Shown here piece after piece: positions 36,701-48,700 of a stretch of DNA of 64,000 nt; the stretch's first letter is position 1, and each line of letters opens with the position of its first letter. The notes beneath the pieces are model-generated. The model was not told the origin of the DNA, ran no database searches, and saw only the letters and a program-made list of their open reading frames with translations. Source of the DNA: Progne subis subis (Eukaryota; Chordata; Aves; Passeriformes; Hirundinidae); assembly GCA_022316685.1 (NCBI GenBank), contig JAKJHU010000085.1, positions 2,728,001-2,792,000 of the forward strand, given 5' to 3'. Made by a program: the position numbers and the translations under genes.

Positions 36701-39700
36701 ACCAATTCCTCTGCATGTCCACCAACAAGTAGCAAAGTGCAGACCAGACCCAAGGACCCCCAAGACAGACCCATGGCCAAAACCAGCCAACATCTGGAGC
36801 CCAGACTGCTCAGGGCCTTTCACTGACCCAGATCTGTAACTGTGCTTGGCTGGCATCAATAACCAGCTGAAGGCAGCTAATTGCCAGGTTTCTGGAAGGA
36901 GGAGACGGAGGCTTTTCATTAAAACGTGTGGTTTCCTTCCCGTATTTTTGCAGCATTAATCACAGCGAACATTAACCCCAAGCCTGCCCGTTCCAGCCTC
37001 TCCTTGGTCTGTCACTACCACACGGTGACTGTCACTGTCTGGGGTGGGGATAACCCTGCAGATGCCCACTGAGGCAGGGATGGAGGGGAACACCTGCCCT
37101 GCTGGCTGGTTTGATGGGGCTTCACCTCCTACCAACACTTTTACTCCTGACCCGCGCAGTCAGCTCTCTCTTGTTTGCACCGTCTTTCAGGCAGCAACCC
37201 AGGACAGGAAATCGTTTAAATCACAGGAAAATGTGATCACAAACCCACAAATACTGGCAGGGGAATGGAGAGTGGGTGAAGTATCCGAATCTGCTTTTAA
37301 CTCATTCTTTCAAGGACAAATGCTAGCGATCAGCTTGAAACTGCCATCTTCAGCACCTGCAATGGGATGGCTGTGGGGCCTTTCGAGGCAAGAGAGGGTC
37401 CCCAAGAGCTGGTGACTTCCAGACCCCATCAGAGCTACGGGTGAGACGCAACCAGCAACACAGAGAGCACGTCCTTGGGCCACACCAAGTGGTTTCTCAA
37501 TCATCAGACCCCTAAAATGACACGGACCCCCTGAACTGACAGGGACCCCCTGAGCCCCGTGGCAGGGGCTGGGGGTGACGCTGGTTTGGATGTTTTGCAG
37601 GGAGTGCATTGCTGGGTGACACGGGAAGCTCTGGGTGGAGCAGGAACGGAGCGGGGCCTGGCAGCGAGCAGTGGGGTCACGTCACCAAACCCTCCTCCCT
37701 GCAGCCCTTGGAGACACAGAGCCCTTAAACACTGGCACCTCCTGCCATGCTCCCCGAGAGCAAAGGTACGGGAACTCCTCCCTTGTAAACCCCCGGGATC
37801 AATTAACATAGCGCTGAAAAGCAAGAGATTATTAACTTTTGTTAATAGATTATTAAAGATGATTATCACCAGCTGACCGAGCTGGTACCAAAATAGACAC
37901 GCTGCAGGCAGCTCAGAGCAATCATCAGTTCATTCACGGCAGATAAAAAGTTTCAGATCTGGTTTGACTATTTAAATTTCCAACAATAATCACAATTATC
38001 GCTATTCTCATTATCTGTTATAGTTCTTCTATGTTCAGGAAGTCACTGTGGTTATTAAACACATGCTGATGATTAAATCATGTATTGAGGTGATAAGTCA
38101 AATTAGATGATTGCTAAGTCTCAGTAAGTATCTCTGAAATAACCAGTTGTTATTAGACATTCAAGAGGTCCTTCATGAAAATCTAATTGTAATTGCAACT
38201 TTTCATTTTACCTCATCCTTCTCGCATGCAAACACACACACACACACAGGCAGAGGCAGCTGATTTCATATTTCAGTACGGGTGAAACACAGAAGAAAGC
38301 ACTTAAGGTAAGTGTTGTCTGGGAAAACATCAAGGACCCACACCCATCCCGCCCTGAGAAAATCAAACAGCACCTTCAGCATCCACCTCAAGCTACAGCT
38401 CCTGACTGCTGAGCTGGAGCCGGTTTGTGCTTCAGGCACCCAGAGCAGCTCTAACAGGATGCTCACAATTCCTCAGCAGCTTTAATTGGGGTCTGGGAGC
38501 AAGCTGGCACCCCTCCTGCTCCAGTCTACTGCCCAACCTGACATTTCAGATAGCTTCATCGCCACATACTTACATTTTAATGTTCTCATGGTACTGCCTG
38601 GTGTCTGAAGGCTGGTTGTATAACGGCTGAAATAAAGCAGAGAAATGAAGGCATAAATGGCACGCTGTGACATTTAGAGAAGTGAAACCCCTCAGAAGCG
38701 CTGGAGCCTCGGTGCAGATGCCCAGCCCGAGCCCCCAGCCCCGCTCCCGGCCGTACTGGAGGCTGCTGGCTCCCGGCAGCATCGCTCGAGTGCCGGTGCA
38801 TCCCGGCTCAGCCCGTGGGAGGGCAGGCAGCGCCCGAGCGAGCCGGCTCCGAGCAGGCGAGATGCGACGTGGTCCAGATAAACACGGCGAGTACGTGGCT
38901 GTTATTCACCGATTAAAAAAAAAAAAAACGCACTGCGCCTCGGAACATATGACACGGGGGAGGCGAGGGGAAAGCGGGGCTCGGGGAGAGAGAAGAGACA
39001 GTCTGTGAGCTGCGAGTTGTTATGTCTACGAGGTAAAAGCCTGCCTGAGCCCTCCCAGAGAGCCAGGCACGGGCAACTGCAGGCAGGACAAGAGTTTGCC
39101 CCTGGGGTTTCCAGCATTGCCAGGTCCCCAGGCATGTCACGGCAGTCCCTCAGCACCCCTGAGACAGTGATGCTCATCTGTCCCTCAGGAGGGGCAGCTG
39201 GGCTCCAGCAGACAAGTGTTCTCCCCACACCCTCACTGGGGATATGGGGAGTCAGGAGAGTTGGATCCATCCCTGGTCACTGCCCCGCTACCACTGCCTT
39301 CCTGGAGATTTACCCTTGGGAAGCTGGAGGGTCCCACCTCTGGAAGGGAGAGATGCTACAGAGCCCAGGCTCAATCCCTTCCATTGTAATTAACAGCTCA
39401 GCACACACGCCAGGGGCTGCACCATTTGTGTCCACATCAGCAGGCTGATAGGGTGCTCAGGACTAAGCCCTTCAACACTTCTGTTCATTGCCTTAATCTG
39501 CTGGGAACGTGCCCAAGGCTGGGATAACCAAAAGCTTGCCATAGCCCAGCCATCACCAGCAACCATCACCTAAAGAGCACAGCTCAGGTCTGACCACAAA
39601 AAGTACTCAAGTACATCACCAACTGCTCAAGCAGTTCATCCACAAACCTTCCCCAAACCAGCTGTGAGCATCTAACATGTGTGACCAACACAGAAGAGGG

Positions 39701-42700
39701 ACATGTGATGGCCTGGTTGAAGGCGGCATCCTCACCATGGATACACACAGCAGACCACCCTCCTCCCGTGGTCAGTAGGGCTGAGGCTGTGCTCTGGATC
39801 CACCCGATTTCATCTCAGATTAAACACAGGAAAAGAGCAAAACATCTGCTGAGCATCTGCTCAACCAGGTGAGCAGCACTGGAGGCGACAGGACCTGTAA
39901 GCAAAGATGGGTCCTTTTCCCCTCCGGCTTGAAGAAGGTGTTACTCCCACATCCTCCGTGGTATCTCCCTTTCACCATCACAGGTGTTTGGCACAGAAGC
40001 TTGTTTTTCCACACAGCCTGTTTCTACTTCTCCGTAGAACACAGATTCTGCTTCACCACTGTGCTGCCACACAGGACAGCCACATCAATCCACATAGAGC
40101 AGAGACTGAGTGCAGTTCCCCCTGCTCCATCACCGCAGCACCAGCAGGTCATCAGCTGCTCTTTCTGGCTGCCCTTGGACGTGTCCCTCCTCTCCGTGAA
40201 AGCACACGTAATCCCCAGGCGGAAGGGGCACGCAGAGGCACGTAATCCCCAGGCAGACAGGCACGGGGAGATGAACCATCGTGTTCCAGGAGGGATGCGG
40301 GACTGACGGCAGCGTCCAGGCGTCTGTTACCTGGCGAGGGGCTAAGTCTGCCAGGAGACACCTGCCAGGAGACACCTGGCCACCCCGTGCTGGCAGAGCC
40401 AGGGCAGATGAGAGGGACGAGCAGGTCCTCGTGAAGAAGACATTCTCAGTGGTATCCCTTCCCCAGGAGTGTTTCTATCACGAATCCTCTCAGATCTGCT
40501 GGTTGGACTCCAGGCTCAGAGCTGGCTGTGCACTTCACGCTTGGAAAGCTCAAAGGAACACAGACATCCGTCTCATCACGTAGCTCGAGAGAGGCAGGTC
40601 TGCACCACAGACAGAAGAAACAGGGCTGCAGCTCCAGAGCATCACATCCTCAGTCACCCTGGAAAGCTGGAGAAACAGCTGAGAGGCCTTGACCAGTGAC
40701 TGTCTTTTGGAAAAGGACTGCAGGAACTGCAAATTCTGGGAAATGAGAGTCTCTCTTCCCTCCTTACTCATAAATATCAAAGCAAAGAAGCTTGCCTGTC
40801 GCAGGTCACAGACACCTTCCTCCCGGGAGAAGCAGTGAAATTAACACTTTGGTTTGGACCTGGGTTAGGAAATGCTCACGTGCACATGGACATCACAGAT
40901 GCCTCATGCCAACCATCTGACCAAAAGCTAATGAATCCTCTCCACTGCAACCTATAAATGATATGAACACTTAGAGTCTTAGCTAGCAAACCTAAGTGGT
41001 AGCAGACAAGCACTGGAACACATCACTTTAAAAGAAATGCCCAAACACTCAGAAATATGAAATTCTGGGGCCCAAACCCAAGATCCACATGACACCAGCA
41101 TCTCAAAGAGATTTCCATCTGCACAATAGCCTCAGCACTGTAACTCAGGCCCATGCAGTGGAGGAAGCCCAGGAGACAAGTTCTACTTATTCACAGAGAG
41201 CTTACAGACTAAATACTTAAAGAAACTTTATTCTCAGGAGGGTAAGGACTGAGAAACAGCATCTTCCCTCAGAGCCATCCACAACTCCTAATTCCACTTT
41301 TCCCAGTAAGTAAGCAGAAGTAAAGCTCACAGGTCAGATAGGTAAGGTGATGTTCAAAACACACCCAGTGTTTCTCCAGGGTCAGGAACAAGTAATGCAT
41401 TTCTCTGGAGGATGACAGTTTAGAAAAACATAATTGCAATGCAAAGCTATTACTGGAAAAGCCGTGGGTTTACTGAAAGCTCTTTGGAAATAAAACAGAA
41501 TGAAAGGTCTCAATTGCTTTCTGGACACTGCAGGGCTCAGATTATGCATCTCAAAAACATTTCTCCCTGGGGAAAACATGTGGACATTTTTTTAAATGGT
41601 AGCAGTACACTGCAGGGATGAAATGAGCAGAGCCCCAGTTTACCGAGTCACAACCTCCTCCTGACCCAGAGGGGAGCACTAGCTTCCCAGGACCCAAACT
41701 GGATCCCTGCTTCCCCAAAATCCTTCTGCTCCAATCTGCCAGCAGCACCCAGTACTGGTGCCATGCCTGACCAAACCCCACCCCAACCTCTCACCTCACC
41801 CCACAAGCTCCAGCACCACCACTGCTCCAAAGGCACCAACCTCTGAACAGCCAGAACAGGACATCCCAGCAGAGCCAACAGCAACACACAGCCCTGCTGG
41901 TGACAGCCACACTGTCACCCTGCAGAGGCTGGACTGGCACCAGGATGTTCATCCTCCCTCTAGGACACCCGTGGGCTGTGGCATCTCCAAAGCTGGAGCA
42001 TATGGTGTGTGACATGGTGGGGCAGGCATGAGCATCAGGGCAGAGCATGCTCTTCTCCCTGGAGCTGCTTCCTTTCCAGCTCAGGAGAAGCTGTGACTAT
42101 TCATCTTGTCTCTCGTGGGCTGTTGGCAGGTCCTGGGCACTGCTGTGCCCGACACAGCATGAGGGCTGGGCCATAGGAAGTGCCTCTCCCGTGGCAGATG
42201 GACCAGACAGCCTGCAGGATGCACACAGAGCCCAGCTGGCTTTTCTCAGTGAGGTTTCCCTTTTTCTCCTGCCCTCTGATGAGTAAGGCACAGAGACAGA
42301 GGAAAGGTTTGCACTGGGCTCTGTTACAGCCCCCACCACGCAGTGTCAACACCCAGGGAGGAAACACCAACAAACTGAAAAAAGGAAAAACAGAGGGGAA
42401 AAAAAGAACCAAAACAAACAAAAGAGGAGGAAGGAAAGAAAATGCAACATCTTTCGGATGAAGGAAGCACCAACCCCGGGCTCTGCCAATCTTGAGAGCA
42501 GAACGAGCAAAGGGTTTGACCCTGGTGACTCAGAGGAGTAATAATGAGTGTTACCTCCCCAAGAAGGAAGTGGGCTTTGTCACGTGTGACCTCTCCCTTA
42601 TGCACAGGGGAAGACAGCAATTAGTACCACCCCCACAAGGCAAGTGCAAATTACAGCTGTCGAAGCCTGTGAGCTGCCTGCTCCCATCTCACACAGACGG

Positions 42701-45700
42701 CTCCCTCCACTGCATCCCACGGCTGCTGCAAAGCAGATTCTCTGTCAGACTGGGTCTGATCCTTCCAGCATCACTGCCAGCACAGCTTCTCCAGGACTCA
42801 GCCCCCAGGGGGGTGTTTCCAGCTGCCCCTCCAGCAGTCAGTCCCTTGACTTACAGATGGATTTTTCCAGATGAGGTAGAGCAGCCCGAAATCGACAATT
42901 TGTTCTAAGTTGTTTTCTCAGCTTCCCTGCGCATGAGATAGACCGAAATAGGAAGTGTGCGAGTCCTGATAGCTGCAGGTTGTGGCAGCTGCAGTCGGGC
43001 TGTGCTCACAGAGCACCCTTCAGCATCCTCCTCCATTTTCAGTGGGTGGGACAGAGGAGAATCCAAGCTCCCATCCCTCCACACAGCACCTCGAGCTGAT
43101 GGGGCAGCAGCCCCACAGAGCTGGGGCTGTGTGTGCCAGCAGCAGGCAAAGCCACCAGCATCCCAAGAGGAGGCAGATGGTGCCAGAGCCCCTTCCAGCC
43201 TCCAGCTCCACTGCAGTGAGTGAGGAAGGAGCCAAAGGGTTAATCCTCTCTGAGCTGGGCTCTGTGTATGTGTCTGCCTGCATTTCAGTACTCATCTCAG
43301 TCACTTCGCTTCCTGCTTTGGTGCAGTGCCAGCAAGAGGTCCGGGCCAGCAGCACACTTCCTTCTGACACACACACACACGTATACACACACAGGGTGCA
43401 GCATCGCTCACCGCCCAGGAACCTCTCCAAAGCCGGCTCCCGCTCCCCGCAGCCAGAGGTAACACTCACCAGCTCCACCTGGGGACCCAGCCCTTCCAGG
43501 ATCCGGTGGGCAGCCTCCGCCTTCTTCTGCAGGGAGGAAAGGGGAGAGGAAGAAAAAAGTTATTTGTGCCATCGGTTACAAGTCTCAGCTCTCTGCTCCA
43601 GTTCTACCCTCCTGCTAAAAGCACTTCTCAAACCTCCACAGAGCCGTCACAAATCCCATCCCCGCCTGAGAGTGGGTGCAAAGGTTCAGCTCAGCCTCTG
43701 GACCCGCACGAAAAACCCCGTGGGCGAAAGGCTCCGGCACTCGGGTTATGGTGACTTTAAAGCATCCGAGCTGTGCCCAGGAAGTGACCCAGACCCCTGA
43801 GCCCTCTGGGTGCCAGGCGGGGGATTGTGCCCGGTACCTCTGCACGGCTGCCCTGCCAGCAGGAGGAGGAGGAGAAGGAAGAGCAGGAGGGCGGGCAAAC
43901 CGGCACGCACGCAGAGATGCCCTTTCTAGGATTCATCGCTTGACGAGCATGTGATCATTAGAGTTGAGCTGCCCTTGGCTCCTCGTCGTGCTCTCGCTTC
44001 CCTCCCCTCCCTGCCGCAGAGGAGCCCTTCTCCATCCCCTCCCGCCCCCGGCCAGGCTACCTAGTGCTTATTAAAGGCAAAAAACAAAACCCACCCAGAA
44101 ACACGTGTCAGGGGCTGTGAGGTGCTTACTAATTAAACAGGCCTGAAAACGGCCCCCCTACCCCCCCAAAAAAAAAAAAACAAACCCAAACAAACAAAAA
44201 AAAAAAGACATGGGTTGGCTGTAGCAGGAGTCTAAATAAAAGATGACATTTTCAGTAAACAGCGCTTCCTTGCAAAGCCAGGCTGTTCAGGAGGGTTACT
44301 GACAGTCCAATAAATCCAGATCACTGCGTGCTGCCGGCACCACGGGCTGAGCTGCTAAAGCCAAATACCTGACAGCGATGGGGATGAGGAGATGGATTTT
44401 CAGAGGTTCAGATAAAATAGGTAGTTTCAGCTGTTTTGGGAAAGGGGAGAGAGAAAAGCTTCAGCTGCCTACAAGGGGAGCTGAGCCCAGGCCTGGGGAG
44501 CAGTGGTGGGCTGGGGTCTGGGCTCCTGGCAGAACCAGAGGGGTTTGGCAAACCCTGGGGAATGTTCCCCCAGGGCAGGAAAGGGAATTCAGCTCCAGGG
44601 GTCTGGCTCACATAGCTCTCCAGCATCAGGCACCGCTCCCGCTGTCTCAGAGCAGGATGAGTTTCCCAAGGATTGTCTCGCCAAAGGCTGGCACACAGCT
44701 CTGCTCTTGCCCCTGCACCCACCCCCATGGAGGGTTTCCAAAAGTTCCATCCATCCCCCCACCTCTGGCTGGTCCTCAAAAGCACTGATGCAGCTGTAGG
44801 TGTGCAGATTCCCTGCTGGGGCCTTGTGCACCCACGCAGGGGCTCATCTGCACCTTGAAAGTCACCCCAGGCAGCTGCAGGAGTCAGCCTGCCCGTGGTG
44901 GGGCTCAGGCTGCAGTCAAATGTCCCCGGCCAAAACCAGCCCCGTCCCAGCTGCAAAGCCTGCAGCAGGTGCCTCGCCACAGCATCACCAGGAGAGGCTT
45001 CCAGTTCCTGCATTTACGGTACACTCAGGAGGACACAAAGCTTTTGTGTGATTTAAAAGTGACTTCAAGGACGCTAAGAGAGACGTAACCAACGTTAACC
45101 ACGCAGGGAGCCTGCTCTGGCACCATCCCCACACAGGGGAGGCAGCAGCCCTGCTGTCAGTGCAGGCAGACCTTGGGGTCACAGGTGTCACCGTCAGTGC
45201 ACACCTGAATCTGTTAATGGGAACGAGCCGAGCCTGCCCAGGGACCTGCGCCTTGGAAAAATTCATCACACAACACAGAACTCTGAGCCAGAGCTTCATA
45301 TTTTGGTCTTCATGAGCGATAAAATCTGCTGACCTTGGAGAACTTCAGCACTGTGGCATTAGAAGTCTTACAGAATTAAAACCAGGGGGTAAGATTTTCA
45401 GGAGAGGAAGGATCGGTGAAACCGCTGAAAGCACTCTACATCAGCAGCCAAGAGGATGATTTGGCCAATGCCCTCCTATCTGCCATTGGTTGCTGGTGAG
45501 CAGGAGGCATCTGCTTACCAAAAATTTTTTAATGCGTACCTGGGACAAAAAGCAGCAAACAATTTAATTGGCTTCTGCATAATTATGGGTGGAAGACTGT
45601 AGCCTCACTCAAGACAGACAGTCCCACCATGGGCCTGCTCTCCTGGGCACCAGCCCTGGCAGCAGGGATGGCACAGCAAGGGACTGGTGATGCTGCAGGC

Positions 45701-48700
45701 TCCCGTGTACAATGAGATTAACTTCGAGAAAAAGCTGACTGTGTTCAGCTTGCTGCATTTCCCATGTTTAGACAACTTAATGAGACAAGCCAGAGGCAAA
45801 CCACCACAGGCAGAACATGTGGCGAATCAAGAAGAATGACATAATTTGTCTTGCATTAACCAACTGCAATATACTCGTCTCCAGAACGAAAGATCAGGAG
45901 GAGAAGCTATTCCGAGCACGTCATATCTTTGTACGTACACAAAGAAATGCCTCTATCTTGAAAGCTGCCCAATTAACACTTGACACCCACTGTAATTGCT
46001 GATGCTCCTTGCTGCCTTTATCAGATCATAGCAGAACCATAATGAGCTGTCTGAACGGCCTGGCAGACCGAGGTGAGAGCTGACGGGGGAACTGGGAAGA
46101 ACATAAAACACCCAGCAGAAGGTTCCCACCACGCTAGGGCTCATCTCTAAGGACAGACAGACACAGGGAGGTGTGTTCCTGCCTAGGGACCCAGCAAGCC
46201 AGAAGCCTGACTGGAGAATTTATGCAAACCTCAAATTGTTCAGGTACAAAGGCAGCTTCCCCAGGCCCTCCTGCAGCAGCAGGATCTTTGCTAAAGACCA
46301 TCAGCAGTCCTGGTAAACCCTTTCCCTTCCAAAGGCACGGCCACCTAACACTTGGTTCTAATACTGATTTTGTTAGGAGTATGTTTAGTAACAAACCATG
46401 GAGTTCATCCTACACCTGCTGAATGATCCAACCTGTGCCTGCCTTCCTGCTGTTTAACAGAAGGAAATGTATCAAGAAGCAAACCCAAGCCTTTACCTCT
46501 AGTGAGATACATGAAGATCCCCACCACCTGTACAATCCCTCTGCAGCTCCCCAGCAAGCAGGCAAAGACCCCTTTTCTTGATCTGGTAGAGAATCCTGAA
46601 ATGCTGCTCCAGCAGTGGAGCAGTGGTGTTCATGAAGGGACCTCCAAGTGCATTTTTGGAGGGATCAATGCCTCAAGAAACCTGTCTGAACCAAAAACAC
46701 GGTCGCTGCGGGGCCCACGGATTCAGAAGGGAACCCACAGATGTATCAGGCAGCAGCATTTGCCCCTAGAGGACCTGTCTCCCCCCGGGCAGGGGCACAG
46801 GCAGGCAAATTGTGCTCTTACCCTGGCTCATGCTCCTCCAAGGGGCCTGGAGCTAAAGAGATCTTCGCCAACAGCACAAGCCTCCCCGCAGACTACAAAA
46901 AAAAAATCTTCATTCTCGCCTGAAGAGCATTTGGCTTCCAAAAACAAACTCCAGCCCTTTGCTTCTCCTTTGAAGAAACTTAAAATAGGCTTGGGAGGGG
47001 AAAGCAGGCAGGAGAGCAACTTTCCGGCCATGTGAGCTCCCGTGGGGATGACGAGCCAGCCCCACGAGGCAGTGGAGCAACCGAAACCAGAGGAGGGAGA
47101 GCCTGGGATTTTGCGTGGGCTCTTCTTTAAAGTGAAGTTTAAAAATGGAAGAGAAGGAAACACAGGAGTTATTTTGAGAAAGCGGATCTGAAATTAGGAG
47201 GCGGCACTTTCTTGGACCGGCTCCAGCCACGGTTCCATGCAGCACAAAGCTGCTGCAGCTGAACTGTGCTCCCGGGGTTATTTATAGCATCCCGTAGGCA
47301 GCAGTGCTGGGGAACGGGAGGGTTTCTGTTTGGGACCAGGCGTGTCCTGCACACAGATATGCAAAGCTCTTCCAGAGGCAGGAGACTGCGTGCAGGACGG
47401 CGCTGGAAAAAGTTCCCGTCCTGGCACCACGTTCCCCGGACAGGCGGGGCTGTGGGAGCAGCGTGGCAAAGAGGCAGGCTGGAGTGGGATTTTGTTGAAA
47501 GCAAAGTTCAGGAGAAGTGTGGCTGAAGTCAGCAGAAATCATGGAAACCCTCAGGCAAGACACCTCTCTGCATGCAGCAGAAAGCAAACAGTACAGCCAA
47601 AAAATGTGCTGGGACCAAACCACAACCTGGCAATGCCCATTCCATAGGGAAAGATTTTCACTCCTACAACCACAAGTACTATTTTTTTTTTCTCTCCTTT
47701 AAACCTCAGCACGCTCTCTCTGAGAGCCAAACCACCCCAGCTATTTGCTGCCCTCCACATAAAGCAGGTGGGATGAGTGTTCCATTGCCGTGGAAGGGAA
47801 AGCAACACTCATCCCTCTCCAGCTCCTGCAGGCACGGCCACCACGGTGCTCTCAGCAGAATGAATGCCCTCCCCTGGGTTCTGCTTGAACCCAAATGCCC
47901 TGAGCACCAGGGAACCTCGGTCAGCCTCAATGGCACAAGCCCAGCCCCCTCTCACCTGGCCCAGGGGCTGATGCTCTCCAGGTGTGCCCGTGGGATGCGG
48001 CTGCCCTGCATGCTCTCCCACCTCCTTGTGCTCAGCTGGAGCCATCTCCCCACCTCACCAGCAGCAACAGAGCTGTCCCCAAGGCTGGGGCCAGCAGGTG
48101 ATGCAGTAGGGGTTACAAATGACTCATCACAATTAGTAAGAAAACAGAGGGAACTGGTGACGTGGGAGCCGTGTGTTCACACCAGTCCCCACCCACCCCG
48201 CACAGAGTGCGACAAAACGACTCATTTCAGTTATCTGCTACGCTCTGGCTTTGCCTCATCATTGCCAGACAGTTTCAGTCCTTGGCTCGCTCGTACCCCC
48301 ATCCATGGCCAGTGGGGGAGCCCCCAGACACAGGTGGGTTTCCACTCACAGTCTCCCACTCTGCTCTCTGCAAGGCCACGGCGCCCTTCAAAGGCACACT
48401 AAGGTGAAAGCGATGCGCCAGCAAGGTTTTGCCACTGCAAACCATGGCTGAACGTTCCACCACTGCAAAACTGCTGGAAGTGTTGGCATTGCATAGAAAG
48501 CTTCCAGAAATCCACGTTTTAGCCCTGCGGCAGTTACAGGAAGGCTCCAGTCACCCAACCCAGAGAGCCAGGGCTGTGTTACAAGGTCTGCCTTCCAGCC
48601 TCCAGCAGATTTGGGATCTCTTCAGTTCTCATATCACTACTTCTAAGACCTGAAAAAGCAGGATATGGCCTTATCTGGTCTGGGTGAATCATAGACAAAT

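Larger units (their letters stand above)
29983..38573 (-). other. NCOR2: NCOR2 intron, 8.6 kb
   Basis: Unique sequence with several AT-rich blocks: 31900-32110 (palindromic AACCTTT-C-AAAGGTT and a forkhead motif), 34020-34350, 35690-36060 and 37790-38230. A CA repeat lies at 38232-38248. No other gene is recognised. Confidence 0.9.
38627..43469 (-). other. NCOR2: NCOR2 intron, 4.8 kb
   Basis: It contains a CpG-dense patch at 38695-38990, small direct duplications at 40205-40254 and 40350-40377, a purine-rich stretch (42360-42450) and a CA repeat at 43367-43393. No coding sequence is recognised. Confidence 0.9.

Noticed and set aside
42982..43800. 272-codon plus-strand open frame overlapping an NCOR2 exon
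   Set aside because: It is antisense to a real exon and has simple-repeat (THTHVYTHR) content from a CA microsatellite.
47572..48402. 276-codon plus-strand open frame
   Set aside because: Pro/Ser-rich composition without a domain; stop-poor GC-rich intron explains it.
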